A stretch of 64,000 bases of DNA from Typhlomys cinereus (GCA_023101885.1 JALPQD010000294.1:2717501-2781500); one strand, 5' to 3'; shown: positions 1 to 12,025, counted from the first letter of the stretch. Notes: generated from the sequence alone by a model not told the origin. Made by a program: numbers and translations.

Positions 1-448
1 ACTGTCATCGGGGGATCTAGGAATATAAATTTGGTTTCACTTACCTTGTCATTATAGGCCTTTCCATCCATAAACATCCAGAACTACTGCTGCTTTCAGA
101 TACTTAGCTGGGGGAATTTTGTTACAGTAATTTAAACAAACTAGTAGGTCAATACAGGAAGCAAATTAGCCAATGAATAGGCACTGAAACCAAACTATGC
201 ATAGTGAAAACTTTGGACCCTTTGTTGACCCTGAGCTTAGAAGGCCAAATAGGAGCTACAGTAGATGAGACCAAGGGAGCTTGCAGAGTCATCCTAAGTG
301 AGACAGCATAGAAGTGGCCTCAATGGAGACAATGGAGCCTGACCAAGACCTTGATGGCATATGATGGGAGAGAAAGAGCCACGAATGTAGTTGGGCAACA
401 GTGAGAGGCTTGGTAATTATCAGCGTATAGGAGAGGAGGGACAAGTAC
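1..448. other. unique-looking flank, no gene seen
   Basis: This is AT-balanced sequence left of the outer L1. I see no exon, RNA gene or recognisable repeat in it. It ends where the 12-bp target duplication of the outer L1 begins. Confidence 0.5.
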
Positions 449-460
449 AAGAAGTGTGAG
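449..460. repeat. left target-site duplication of outer L1
   Basis: The 12-mer AAGAAGTGTGAG occurs here and again at 13938-13949, straight after the A-rich tail of the outer L1. It therefore brackets the whole composite of L1, inner L1 and SINE as one original insertion site. Confidence 0.85.
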
Positions 461-864
461 CCCTATTCCCCAACCCGCCACCCGGACACGCGCAGTCCAG
501 CCTGGACTCACCACGACCTAGGTAAGCTCCGCCCCCGCCTCCGCCCCCGCCTCCGCCCCCGCCCCCGCCCCCGCCCAACCCTAGAACCACAGGCAGCCCA
601 AGGGACCCAGCTCCTCCCACCAGCCAGCCAGAGCCAGAGGTGCGCACCAAGGCGGGGAGGACCCCATCCTCCCAGGCCACGCCCCAGCTCCCCAGGTTAA
701 TAGCGCCCCGCCGTCTTCTGCATCCTCCCTTTCCTTAACCTGCCGCCTGGGACACGAGCACAGTCCAGTCCGGACTCACCATGACCTAGGTAAGCTCCGC
801 CCCCGCCCAACCCTAAAACTCCAGGCCAAATAATTGAAAGAAGGTCTCAAGAGTTAAAACAACA
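461..864 (+). promoter_or_regulatory. outer L1 5' UTR with two promoter monomers
   Basis: Two related units start at about 461 and 727, an offset of about 266 bases. Each runs from a CCCT...CC start through GGACAC..GCAGTCCAG and GGACTCACC to GACCTAGGTAAGCTCCGCC. The first carries a long array of CCGCCCC GC-box-like units (about 528-578). The arrangement resembles the tandem promoter monomers of mouse L1 A/F/Tf families, but I cannot place the monomer type. The second monomer is cut short, and a short A-rich leader then leads to the ORF1 start at 865. Promoter activity is inferred from position and composition. Confidence 0.7.
528..578. repeat. GC-box array / G4-capable tract
   Basis: Eight or so imperfect copies of CCGCCCC or CCTCCGCC stand in a row, which on the minus strand read as repeated GGGGC blocks. 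These match the core of Sp1/KLF-type sites. The minus strand could fold into G-quadruplexes. The tract also creates a long glycine-coding open frame on the minus strand that is not a gene. Confidence 0.7.
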
Positions 865-1547
865 ATGCCCAAGTCAAAGAGAAACAACACCCAAGTAAAC
901 AAATTCCCCACTGAAGGAATTAATCCCATAATGATAGACTCCAACCACAACAAACCCAGGGAAAATGGCCAAGAAAGCCTGACCAAGGGTAACGACTTTC
1001 AAAACATGATCATTACCATGTTCAATGCTATGAAAGAGGAAATCCAGGAGGAATTAAATAACCGCATCAATCTCTTTGAAGAGGAACACAACAGATACTT
1101 GGAGGAGTTGAGAAAAACAGTGCAAGAAACAAAAACAAGCACAGAGCAGTTAAAACAGACTCAAGCAGACTTAAAACTGAACTAAAAGACAAGTTATCTC
1201 CAACCCAGAACTCCACAGAGAGTCTTAGCAGCAGAACTAACAAAGCAGAAAACAGAATTTCAGACCCTGAAGACAAAGTGGGAGTATTAACCAGCTCAAT
1301 GGAAGAGGTTGTTAAAGCCAAAAAGATACTCGAGAGAAATATTCAAGAGTTATGGTATACCCTGAAGAAGCCTAACATGCGCATTCATGGAATACCAGGG
1401 CAAGAATCTCAAAATACCACACCTGAGGAAATTTTTCAAATGATCATCAAGGAAAACTTTCCTCACCTAAAAAATGAGAGGCCCATCCATATACAAGAGG
1501 CATTCCGCACCCCAAACAGATATGACCAAAATAGAAACTTGCCACAG
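865..1547 (+). pseudogene. outer L1 ORF1, 5' segment
   Basis: This begins at ATG 865 after ACAACA, as in the inner copy at 2391. It encodes a charged N-terminus, then a coiled-coil-like stretch rich in E, L, N and K (about residues 50-100), the trimerisation region of L1 ORF1 proteins. Compared with the inner copy, one base is missing near 1167, which gives a stop at 1183. The alternative frame carries on to 1547, where the inner L1 is inserted. The rest of ORF1 resumes at 8380. In L1s, ORF1p binds RNA and packages the L1 RNA with ORF2p in the cytoplasm. This copy is dead. Confidence 0.88.
1533..1547. repeat. left target-site duplication of inner L1
   Basis: AGAAACTTGCCACAG occurs here and again at 8380-8394. 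The two copies are identical over 15 bases and are joined by the inner L1. Removing the inner element and one copy restores the continuity of the outer ORF1. Confidence 0.92.
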
Positions 1548-2390
1548 AGCTGCCTTTCTCCCTCCCCCGCCGCCTCTGTCCCGCGCAGCCATCCCAAGGT
1601 GAGTGAACTCTTCAGCCCACCCAGCCCCCACCCAGCCCCCCAGGTCACTCAGGGTCCCTGTGCCACTCCCCGGCCTGCCTCTGGCTTTGGCCTGGGCCTC
1701 ACCCCCGACCCCAGCCCCTTCCCCCCCACCTGTCCGACCAACTGGACAGGACTTGCTCACATTCCTCCATCCCTGGAGTTTGGGAGGGCCACTAAGCCAA
1801 GTCCCAGGCCCCAGGTGAAGAATTCTGCCAACAACATCAGCCCCTCTGCCTCTCTGACCCACCGGGGACCCACACAAGTGGTCTACAGCAGACACACTGC
1901 TACTCAGAATTCAATAGAGTCCAAAGAAAACTCAAGCAAAGTTCTAAGGGTCAAAGGCCATACATCTGAAAACCTCTACAATCATCCTATCACATGGGAG
2001 AGATTCTTCACATCCAGCCCAAAGATAAGTAAACCTCCCTTTGTTTTTCACCTTACTGTTCCTTTCTAATATTAATAACTGTAGATTAACCTTTCCATAT
2101 AGCCACACCAAAAACATATACAACTCCAGGGAATACTCTCACATATCACCAAAATACTTCATGATAAAAGTGCACTACCATACTAATATTCACCCCCTGT
2201 CTACTTAACCTGATTTAACTGATGTACTAACATCCTAGTAGCCGCAACTAGGAAATAACAATAACAAAAGACAAACATATCCAACCCCAAAGCAAGCACT
2301 AGTAACAACTGCCCAAGTGTAGTAATACCAAATAAATCAGTTCAGTCAAAAACACACAGAAACTGAAAAGCCTTAGATGACAAAACAACA
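1548..2390 (+). promoter_or_regulatory. inner L1 5' UTR
   Basis: The first 300 bases are very C-rich and contain AAGGTGAGTGAA, a splice-donor-like string. The remainder grades into A/C-rich leader sequence before the ATG at 2391. I find no match by eye to the CCTAGGTAAGCTCCGCC monomers of the outer L1, although the two bodies are clearly the same family. Some open frames cross this region, but their composition and position mark them as non-coding. Confidence 0.65.
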
Positions 2391-3356
2391 ATGTCTAAGT
2401 CAAAGTGCAGATACGTGAGAAACAAAACCCAAGGAGACCAATCTCCCACTGAAAGAATCAAACCCTTAAGGATGGATTCTAACCAGAACAAATTTACAGA
2501 AAATAGCCAAGAAAGCCAGACCCAAGACAACAACTTTCAAAGTATGATCATTACCATGATTAATATTATGAAACTGGAAATCCAAGAGGAATTAAACAAC
2601 TGCATCAACCACTTTGAACAGGAACACAACAGGCATTTGGAGGAGTTGAGAAAAACAGTTCAAGAAACAAAAATAGGCATAGAGCAGTTAAAACAGTCTC
2701 AGGCAGAGTATAAAACTGAACTAAAAGACAAGCTATCTTCAACCTAAAGCTCAACAGAGAGTCTTATCAGCAAAACTAACAAAGCAGAAAATAGAATTTC
2801 AGATCTTGAAGACAAAGTGGGAGAATTAACCAGCTCAATGGAAGAGGTAGTTAAAGCCAAAAAGGTACTTGAGAGGAACATTCAAGAGATATGGGACAAC
2901 CTGAAGAAGCCTAACGTGCATTCATGGAATACCAAAGCAAGAATCTCAAAATACCACACCTGAGGAAATTTTTCAAATTATCATACATGAAAACTTCCGT
3001 CAACTGAAAAATGAGAGGCCCATCCAAATACAAGAGGCATTTCGCACTCCAAACAGATATGACCAAAATAGAAACTTGCCAGGGCAAATAATAGTCAAAA
3101 CACTCCACATTCAAGACAAAGAAAAGGTGCTGAGAGCTTCAAGAGAAAAAAAGCAAGTCACTTTTAAAGGCAAACCTATTAAAATAACAAATAACTTCTC
3201 AATAGAAACAGTAAATCAAGAAGAGCTTGGAAAGACGTACTTCATGTATTAAATGAGCAAAAATGCCACCCCAGACTAATATACCCAGCAAAACTATCTG
3301 TCATAATCGAGGGAGAAAGAAAAATTTTCCAGCATAAAGACAACTTGAAGGGATAA
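2391..3356 (+). pseudogene. inner L1 ORF1
   Basis: The ATG start is preceded by ACAACA. The product opens with MSKSK and a basic, polar N-terminus, followed by a coiled coil (about residues 55-110), the RRM-like middle and the C-terminal domain. The match to the outer copy is clear throughout. Three breaks are visible. ACC-TAA at about 2742-2747 replaces ACC-CAG of the outer copy. Two bases are missing near 2913 (AACGTGCATTC against AACATGCGCATTC). A GGA-TAA stop at 3354 lies earlier than the outer terminus. No intact ORF1p can be made. Confidence 0.88.
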
Positions 3357-3508
3357 ATGTTTACTAAACCAGGCCTTCAAAAGTGCTAGAAATGATACGC
3401 AAACTTGAAGGAAAAAACAACCGTATCGAGGAAGACAGAAGAGTAGTATAATACCACAAAAACATAAATGTAAAATAATAAGCTTACAAAACTCATTAAA
3501 CATAAAAA

Positions 3509-6500
3509 ATGTCCAGAATTAAAAATAATTTCTCCATTATAACATTAATTGTCAGTGGTATTAACTCACCAATTAAGAGACACAGATTACAAACTTGGAT
3601 TAAAAACCACAACCCATCAGTCTGTTGCCTTCAGGAAACTCATCTCACCACAAAAGATAGGCACATCCTAAAAATGAAAGGCTGGTCCAAAATTCTGCAA
3701 GCTAATGGAACCAGAAAACAGGCAGGGGGAGCCATTATGCTGTCGGACAAAGTGGACTTCAAGCCAAAAAAAAATCATAAGAGACACAGATGGATACTAC
3801 GTTTTAGTCACAGGTACAATTCACCAGGAAGACTTCACAATACTGAACATTTATGCACCCAATATGGGCCCCTCCAAATTCATTAAGAAAATCCTACAGT
3901 GTCTAAAGCAAGAAATCAACCCCCAAACGATAATTCTTGGGGATTTCAAAACCGCCCTTTCAACATGGGATAGATCAACAGGTCAAAAGCTTAACAGAGA
4001 CACTTTGGAACTTAATCAAACCCTGAAAGAAATGGACCTTACAGATCTCTATCGAACTTTTCATCCACGCACCAAAGAATACACATTTTTCTCTGCAGCA
4101 CACGGAACTTTCTCCAAATAGATCACATATTGGGCTACAAAATGAATCTACACATATACAGGAAAGTTGAAATTCTAACCTGTGCCCTATCAGACCACCA
4201 CGGCCTAAAGCTTGATATCCACAACACAACAAACGACAGAAAATACACTAATTCCTGGAAACTTAACACTATGATGCTGAATGAGAACTGGATTCAGAAA
4301 GAAATTACAAAGGAACTTCAAGATTTCCTGGAAGCGAATGATAATGAAAATACAACTTACCAAAATCTCTGGGACACATTGAAAGATGTCCTAAGAGGTA
4401 AGTTGATAACTCTTAATGCCTATATCAGAAAATGGAAACATCAGAAATAAATGACTTAACAATGCAGCTTAAAGCTTTAGAAAAACTAGAGCAATCTGAT
4501 CCCAAAAATAGCCAAAGAGAGGACATTAGCAAAATAAGGGGAGAAATATCTGAAATTGAGACTAAGAAAACGATAGAAAAAATCAACCAATCGAAAAGCT
4601 GGTTCTTTGAAAAACTCAGTAAGATTGATACACCCCTAGCTAAATTAACCAAAAGCAAGAGAGAGAAAACCCAAATCAACAAAATTAGAAATGAAAATGG
4701 AGATATCACTACTGATACCCAAGAAATCCAGATAATTATAACATCATATTTCAAAAACTTATACTCTATGAAGTTTGACAACACAAAAGAGATGGATGAA
4801 TTCCTAAGTAAACACAAAGAACCTACCTAAATTGAATCAGGACGTTGTGAATTATTTAAATGTCCTATAACATATAAGGAAATTGAGGAAGTAATCTCGA
4901 AACTTCCCACCAAAAAATGTCCTGGACCAGATGGATTCAGCACAGAGTTCTACCAGACATTTAAGCAGTTAATAACACCAATACTCCTTAAACTGTTCCA
5001 TCAAATAGCAAAGGAAGGAACACTACAAAATTCTTTCTATGCAGCTAATATCGTTTTAATCCCAAAACCTAATAAAGATTCATTTAAAAAAGAAAACTAT
5101 AGGCCAATCTCTCTGATGAACACAGATGCAAAGATTCTCAACAAAGTCTTAGCAAATAGGATTCAAAAACATATCAAAAAGATCATTCACGGGGACCAAG
5201 TAGGATTTATCCCAGGCACACAAGGTTGGTTCAACATAGGCAAATCAATACATGTAATTCATCATATAAACCAGTCCAAAGCCCAAGACCACATGATACT
5301 CTCGATAGATGCAGAAAAAGCTTTTGACAAGATCCAACAGCCTTTTATGATCAAAACTATAGAGAAGGTTGGAATGGAAGGAACCTTTATCAATATAATA
5401 AAAGCTGTATACAACAAGCCACAGCAAGGATTATGCTCAATGGGGAAAAACTAGAAGCATTCCCACTTCGATCAGGAACTAGACAAGGCTGTCCACTCTC
5501 ACCACTTCTATTCAATATTGTACTTGAAGTCTTAGCTAAAGCCATAAGACAAGAAAGGGGCATAAAAGGGATTCAAATTGGCAAGGAAGAAGTCAAGCTA
5601 TTCCTATTTGCAGATGACATGATCTTATATCTGAGTGATCCCAAAAACTCCACCAGGAAGCTCCTGAACTAATACAGAAGTTCAGCAGGGTGGCAGGATA
5701 CAAAATAAACGTACAAAAATCAGTGGCTTTCCTATATGCCCAGAGTGAAAGAAGTGAAAAAGCCCTGAGAGAAACAATCCCATTTACTCTAGCCCCTAAA
5801 AAAATGAAATACCTTGGGATAAACCTAACCAAGGAGATAAAAGACCTTTACAATGAAAACTTTAAAACCCTAAAGAAAGAAATTGCAGAAGACACCAGAA
5901 GGTGGAAAGACCTTCCATGTTCCTGGATTGGCAGAATTAACATCGTAAAAATGACCATCCTACCAAAGGCAATATACAAATTCAATGGTATACCAATTAT
6001 AATCCTAAAGAAATTCTTTAAAGAAGTTGACCAAACAATCTCAAAATTCATATGGAGGCACAAAAGACCCAGGATAGCAAAAACAATCCTGAGTAACAAA
6101 AACACGGCTGGAGGTATCAGCATACCAAACCTTAGTCTATACTACAAATCCATTGTTGTAAAAACAGCCTGGTACTGGCTTCAAAATAGACATGCAGATA
6201 AATGGATAAGGGTTGAAGACCCAGATATAAGTCCACAAAAATTACAGCCATTTGGTCTTTGACAAAGGGGCCCAAAAAATCCAATGGAAAAAGAACAGCA
6301 TCTTCAATAAATGGTGCTGGCAAAACTGAATCTCCACATGCAGAAGATTAAAACTGGACCCGTACTTGTCACCATGTACAAGACTTAATTCCAAATGGGT
6401 CAAGTACCTTGATTTAAGGCCAGAGACTATAAAAACCATAGTTGAAAGGATAGGGAACTCCCTCGAGCTGATTGGGCTAGGCCAACATTTCCTAAACAGA

Positions 6501-7333
6501 CATCCAATGGCACAGTCACTGCTACCAACTCTCAACAGTTGGGATCTTGTGAAATTAAAGAGCTTCTGTTCAGATAAAGAGATTGTAACACGAGCTCAAA
6601 GGCAACCCACAGAATGGGAGAAAATCTTCACTAACCACATATCTGACAGAGCTCTATTATCCAGAGTGCACAAAGAACTTAGAAAACTAAACTCCAAGGA
6701 AAACACTGGCCCAATTAAAAAATGGGCCCTGGAACTTAAAAGAAACTTTACTAAGGATGAAATTAAAATGTCTAACAAATATCTTAAAAAATGCCCCACT
6801 TCCTTAGCCATCAGGGAAATGCAAATCAAAACTTCCCTGAGATATCATCTCACCACGGTCGGGATGGCAAAAATCCACAATACGAACACCACCAAATGCT
6901 GGAGAGGATGTGGAGAGAGGGGAACTCTCCTACATTGCTGGTGGGAATGCAGGCTCATAAGCCACTCTGGCGAGCTGTCTGGAGATTCTTAAAGAAATTA
7001 AAGATTGAAATGCCATATGACCCTTCGATTCTACTTTTGGGAAGAACCCCCCATGCAGCAGAGGTTCACCTCGATAGCACAAGTATAACCATGTTCATAG
7101 CAGCACTGTTTACAATAGCAAAGTCATGGAATCAACCCAAATGTCCAACAGTTGACGAGTGGATAAGGAAACAGTGGTACATCTATACAATGGAGTACTA
7201 CTCAGCCATCAAAAATGATGAATTACTGGAATTTGCCAGGAAATGGATGTCATTAGAAACAATTATATTGAGTGAAATATCCCAGACCCAGAAAATTAAG
7301 TGCTGTATGTACTCCCTAATAGGTGGCTCCTAG
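3509..7333 (+). pseudogene. inner L1 ORF2 (endonuclease-reverse transcriptase)
   Basis: The order is that of L1 ORF2p. An APE-type endonuclease with the LQETHL motif near the start is followed by YAPN and by a reverse transcriptase containing the [11 protein letters not shown] block and the FADD catalytic motif (5607-5618). At the C-terminus is a Cys-rich CWRGCG...HCWWEC motif (6897-6950). The protein would be about 1270 residues if intact. Breaks include an extra A in a nine-A run near 3765-3773, a one-base loss near 4118, a shift near 4820, missing bases near 5425 and 5667, a TGA at about 6328 where Trp is expected, and a loss near 6960. Several recur in the outer copy. Confidence 0.9.
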
Positions 7334-8370
7334 TAGCAAACCCACCCAGCCCACCTAGACACACTCGACGATAAATCTCTGTAATACAGTAATTGCAAAG
7401 AGATGAACAGGAGGGATGGGGTAGTAGGGCCACACCAGAAACAAGGAGAGAGGGGACCATGTTACAGCAGAGCAAATAAGCCTCCATAAAGGACTGCAAG
7501 TAAGCAATGAGTCATCTGGTTAAGTTCACAGACTTTTTGTTCCTGATCATTTACAACTGAGGGGGTGTGATCTCACCAGAAGGGGAGGGCATATAGTCTG
7601 GCAGATAATAAGTAACCATTTTGCAAATGGGTGATTGACCCCTCCCTCATTATGGTTTCCTACTGTTATTACATCTACCTTTGAATATACTCTTATAACA
7701 AGACTCTAGTTTAATAGCTTTGTATCTCTGGCCAGAGGGTGAAATCCAATACCCATCAGGATGGAGTGAAGGACATAGCAGGAGGAGCAAAACCACAAAA
7801 GAAAATCAACAAACCATAATTCAGAACTTCAGAGACTCTATATCAACCACCTAGAACTAGGCCAGCCTAATCTCTCCCCATCCTGAAGCTCAGGGAAATT
7901 TGCAGAAGAGGGGGCGGTAAGAGTGTAAGAGCACAAGGATGGGAGGAGCAATGATGTGCAAGATACTCCACACAAGTTAGGGCCAAAGCAATCATAATTG
8001 GACTTTGCATGCCCTGCACAATGTCCAACACACTATTGACCCCACAAAGTCTAGCATTTGCTAAAAGCACCAAGATCCTTGGAGGCAAGGGATTAACAGC
8101 CAAAATTGTGTTCCTATGCTTAAGGGGAACAAAGGAAAGGGTTCAGGGAATTGCTGCTGGGTCCTTGTACGTCATCAGAGAGGAGGACCCAGAGGAGAGT
8201 TTGGCATGCACATTAAAGGATTCTCCGGGGATTGGGGGAGGGGAGGCACGAGGGGGTGGGGAGGGAGGGGTGAGGGGAGGGTGAGCAGAGGGGTCGGGGG
8301 GAGGAGGAGGGAGGGAGGGAACTGGTGTACCTATTAAGCTTGTATGAGCAGAGATAACAAAATATGTTTA
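7334..8370 (+). other. inner L1 3' UTR
   Basis: This is about 1 kb of non-coding sequence after ORF2, closely matched by the outer 3' UTR (12907-13931) and by truncated copies at 14573-14847 (antisense) and 27190-27536. Its distal end has a G-rich purine tract (about 8226-8325), then CCTATTAAGCTTGTATGAGCAG and the poly(A) tail. Confidence 0.85.
8226..8325 (+). repeat. G-rich purine tract of L1 3' UTR
   Basis: Runs of GGGG separated by A, C or T follow each other for about 100 bases. This is a polypurine block of the kind found near the 3' end of many mammalian L1s, and it can form G-quadruplexes. The same block occurs in the outer L1 (about 13795-13895) and in the 27.4-kb fragment, with variable spacing. 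Confidence 0.75.
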
Positions 8371-8379
8371 AAAAAAAAA

Positions 8380-8394
8380 AGAAACTTGCCACAG
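8380..8394. repeat. right target-site duplication of inner L1
   Basis: This is the second copy of AGAAACTTGCCACAG, immediately after the inner L1 poly(A). The outer ORF1 continues from here without further loss. Confidence 0.92.
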
Positions 8395-8708
8395 CAAATA
8401 ATAGTTAAAACACTCCACATTCAAGATAAAAAAGTGGTGCTGAGAGCATCAAGGGAAAAAAACAAGTCACTTTTAAAGGTAAATGTATTAAAATAACAAA
8501 TGACTTCTCAGTCGAAACAGTGAAAGCAAGAAGAGCTTGGAGAAACATACTTCAAGTATTGAATGAGCAAAAATGTCAACCCAGGCTGATATACCCCGCA
8601 AAACTATCCATCATGATTGAGGGAGAAAGAAAAATCTTCCAGCACAAAGACAACTTGAAGGGATACATGTACACCAAAAAAAATACTAGAAATGATAATC
8701 AAGCTTGA
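8380..8708 (+). pseudogene. outer L1 ORF1, 3' segment
   Basis: This resumes the outer ORF1 after the inner L1. It aligns with 3070-3400 of the inner copy and includes the C-terminal domain block with the residues RLIYPAKLS and IEGERKIFQ, typical of the end of L1 ORF1p. It stops with TGA at 8706. It is a disabled fragment separated from its own 5' part by 6.8 kb. Confidence 0.85.
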
Positions 8709-11700
8709 AGAAAAAAACAGGCATATCCAGGAGAACAGAAGGTAATACAATACTACCCAAACCTAAAGGTGTAACAATACACTTACAAAAGCCACTAAAC
8801 ATAATAAATGTCTGGAATTAAAAAGAGTTTCTCCATTATTAAATGTTTATGGACTTAACTCACCGATCAAGAGACATACATTACAAACTTGGATTAAAAA
8901 TCACAATCCATCAATCTGCTGCCTGCAGGAAACCCATCTCACCACAAAGGATAGGCACATCCTAAAAATAAAGGCTGGTCAAAAATTCGGCAAGCTAATG
9001 GAACCAGGAAACAGGCAGGGGTAGCCATTATGTTATCAGACAAAGTGGACTTCAAACCAAAAAAAAATCATAAGAGACACAGATGGATACTACATTTTAG
9101 TCAAAAGTACAATTCACCAGGAAGACTTCACAAATCTGAACATATATGCACCCAATATGGGCGCCCCCACATTCATTAAGCAATCCCTACAACGTCTAAA
9201 CCAAGAAATCAATCCCAAAATGATAATTCTGGGGGATTTTAACACCGCCCACTCAACATGGGATAGATCAACAGGTTAAAAAACTTAACAGAGACACTTT
9301 GGAGCTTAATCAAACCCTTACTGAAATGGACCTCAAAGATCTCTATCGAACTTTTCATCCACGCACCAAAGAATACACATTTTTCTCAGCAGCACACGGA
9401 ACTTTCTCCAAAATAGATCACATATTGGGCTACAAAATGAATCTACACATATACAGGAAAGTTGAAATTCTAACCTGTGCCCTATCAGACCACCACAGCC
9501 TACAGCTAGACATCCACAACACAACAAACAAGAGAAAATACACTAACTCCTGGAAACTTAACAATATGATGCTGAATGAGAACTGGATTCAGGAAGAAAT
9601 TAAAAAGGAAATTCAAGATTTCCTGAAAGTGAACAATAATGAAAATACAACTTACCAAAATCTCTGGGACACAATGAAAGCTGTCCTAAGAGGTAAGTTC
9701 ATAGCTCTTAATGCCTACATCAAAAATGGAAACATCAGAAATAAATAACTTAACAATGCAACTAAAAGCTTTAGAGACACTAGAGCAATCTGATTCCAGA
9801 AGGAGTAGAAGGGAGGAGATAAGCAAAATAAGGGGAAAAATATCTGAAATAGAGATTAGGAAAATGATACAGAAAATCAACCAGTCAAAAAGCTGGTTCT
9901 TTGAAAAACTCAGTAAGATTGATACACCCCTAGCTAAATTAACCAAAAGCAAGAGAGAGAAAACCCAAATCAACAAAATTAGAAATGAAAATGGAGATAT
10001 CACTACTGATACCCAAGAAATCCAGATAATTATAACATCATATTTCAAAAACTTATACTCTGTGAAGTTTGACAACACAAAAGAGATGGATGAATTCCTA
10101 AGTAAACACAAACAACCTACCTAAATTGAATCAGGACGTTGTGAATTATTTAAATAGTCCTATAACATTTGAGGAAATCAAGGAAGTAATCTCAAATCTT
10201 CCCACCAAAAAATATCCTGGACCAGAAGGATTCAGCACAGAGTTCTACCAGACATTTAAGGAGCTAATAATACCAATATTCCTTAAACTGTTCCATCAAA
10301 TAGCAAAGGAAGGAACACTACCAAATTCCTTCTATGAAGCTAATATCATCTTAATCCCAAAACCTAATAAAGATACATTTAAAAAAGAAAACTATAGGCC
10401 AATCTCTCTGATGAACACAGATGCAAAGATTCTTAATAAAGTCTTACCAAATCAGATTCAAAAACATATCAAAAGGTCATCCATGGGGATCCAGTAGGCT
10501 TTATCCCAGGCACACAAGGATGGTTCAACATATGCAAATCAATATGTGTAATTCACCATAGAAACCAGTCCAAAGTCCAAGACCACATGATACTTTCGAT
10601 AGATGCAGAAAAAGCTTTTGACAAGATCCAACAGCCTTTTATGATCAAAACTATAGAGAAGGTTGGAATGGAAGGAACCTTTATCAATATAATAAAAGCT
10701 GTATACAACAAGCCACAGCAAGGATTATACTCAATGGGGAAAAACTTGAAGCATTCCCACTTTGATCAGGAACTAGACAATGCTGTCCACTGTCACCACT
10801 TCTTTGCAATATTGTACTTGAAGTCTTAGCTGAAGCCATAAGACAAGAAAGGGATATAAAAGGGATTCAAATCGGCAAGGAAGAAGTCAAGTTATCTCTA
10901 CTTGCAGATGACATGATCCTATACCCGAGTGATCCCAAAAACTCCACCAGGAAGCTCCTGAACTAATACAGAAGTTCAGCAGGGTGGCAGGATACAAAAT
11001 AAATGTACAAAAATCAATGGCCTTCCTATATGCCCAGAATGAAAGAAGTGAAAAAGCCCTGAGAGAAACAATCCCATTTACTCTAGCCCCTAAAAAAATG
11101 AAATACCTTGGGATAAACCTAACCAAGTAAGTAAGAGACCTTTACAATGAAAACTTTAAAACCCTAAAGAAAGAAATTGCAGAAGACACCAGAAGGTGGA
11201 AAGACCTTCCATGTTCCTGGATTGGCAGAATCAACATCGTAAAAATGACCATCCTACCAAAGGCAATATACAAATTCATTGCTATACCAATTAAAATCCC
11301 AAAGCAATTCTTTAAAGAAGTTGACCAAACAATCTCAAAATTCATATGGAGGCACAAAATACCCAGGATAGCAAAGACAATCCTGAGTAACAAAAACATG
11401 GCTGGAGGTATCACCATACCAAACCTTAGTCTATACTACAAATCCATAATTGTAAAAACAGCCTGGTATTGGCTCCAAAATAGACACACAGATCAATGGA
11501 TAAGAGTTGAAGACCCAGATATAAGCCCACAGAACTACAGCCATTTGGTCTTTGACAAAGGGGCCCAAAAAATCCAATGGCAAGAAAACAGCATCTTCAA
11601 CAAATGGTGCTGGCAAAACTGAATCTCCACATGCAGAAGATTAAAACTGGACCCATACTTGTCACCATGTACAAGAATTAACTCCAAGTGGATTAAGGAC

Positions 11701-12009
11701 CTTGATATAAGGCCAGAGACTATAAAAACCATAGTTGAAAGGGTAGGGAACACCCTCGAGCTGATTGGGCTAGGCCAACAGTTCCTGAACAGACATCCAA
11801 CAGCACAGTCACTATAACCAACACTCAACAGATGGGATCTTGTGAAATTAAAAAGCTTCTGTTCAGATAAAGAAATTGTAACTCGAGCACACAGGCAACC
11901 AACAGAATGGGAGAAAATCTTCACTAACCACATATCCGATAGAGCTCTATTATCCAGAGTGCACAAAGAACTTAGAAAACTAAACACCAAGGAAACAAAC
12001 AGGCCAATT

Positions 12010-12025
12010 AAAAAATGGGCCTTGG
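12010..12025. repeat. target-site duplication of the SINE (left copy)
   Basis: AAAAAATGGGCCTTGG occurs here and again at 12279-12294 on either side of the SINE. The duplicated bases are outer L1 ORF2 sequence. Confidence 0.88.

Larger units (their letters stand above)
1548..8379 (+). mobile_element. inner full-length L1 nested in outer L1 ORF1
   Basis: This is a complete L1 of about 6.8 kb: 5' UTR (1548-2390), ORF1 (2391-3356), ORF2 (3509-7333), 3' UTR (7334-8370) and a poly(A) tail (about 8369-8380). It is flanked by perfect 15-bp duplications, so it arrived by target-primed reverse transcription after the outer element. It shares the family of the outer element in ORF1, ORF2 and 3' UTR but has an unrelated 5' UTR. 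A stop in ORF1 and many frame breaks in ORF2 leave it inactive. Confidence 0.93.

Noticed and set aside
420..680. Minus-strand open frame with a long glycine run
   Set aside because: It arises from the GC-box array of the L1 5' UTR read in reverse. There is no homologue-like sequence and no gene context.
1278..2069. 263-codon open frame crossing ORF1 into C-rich sequence
   Set aside because: It fuses the outer L1 ORF1 fragment to the inner L1 5' UTR across the insertion join at 1547. It is a chance read-through, not a gene.
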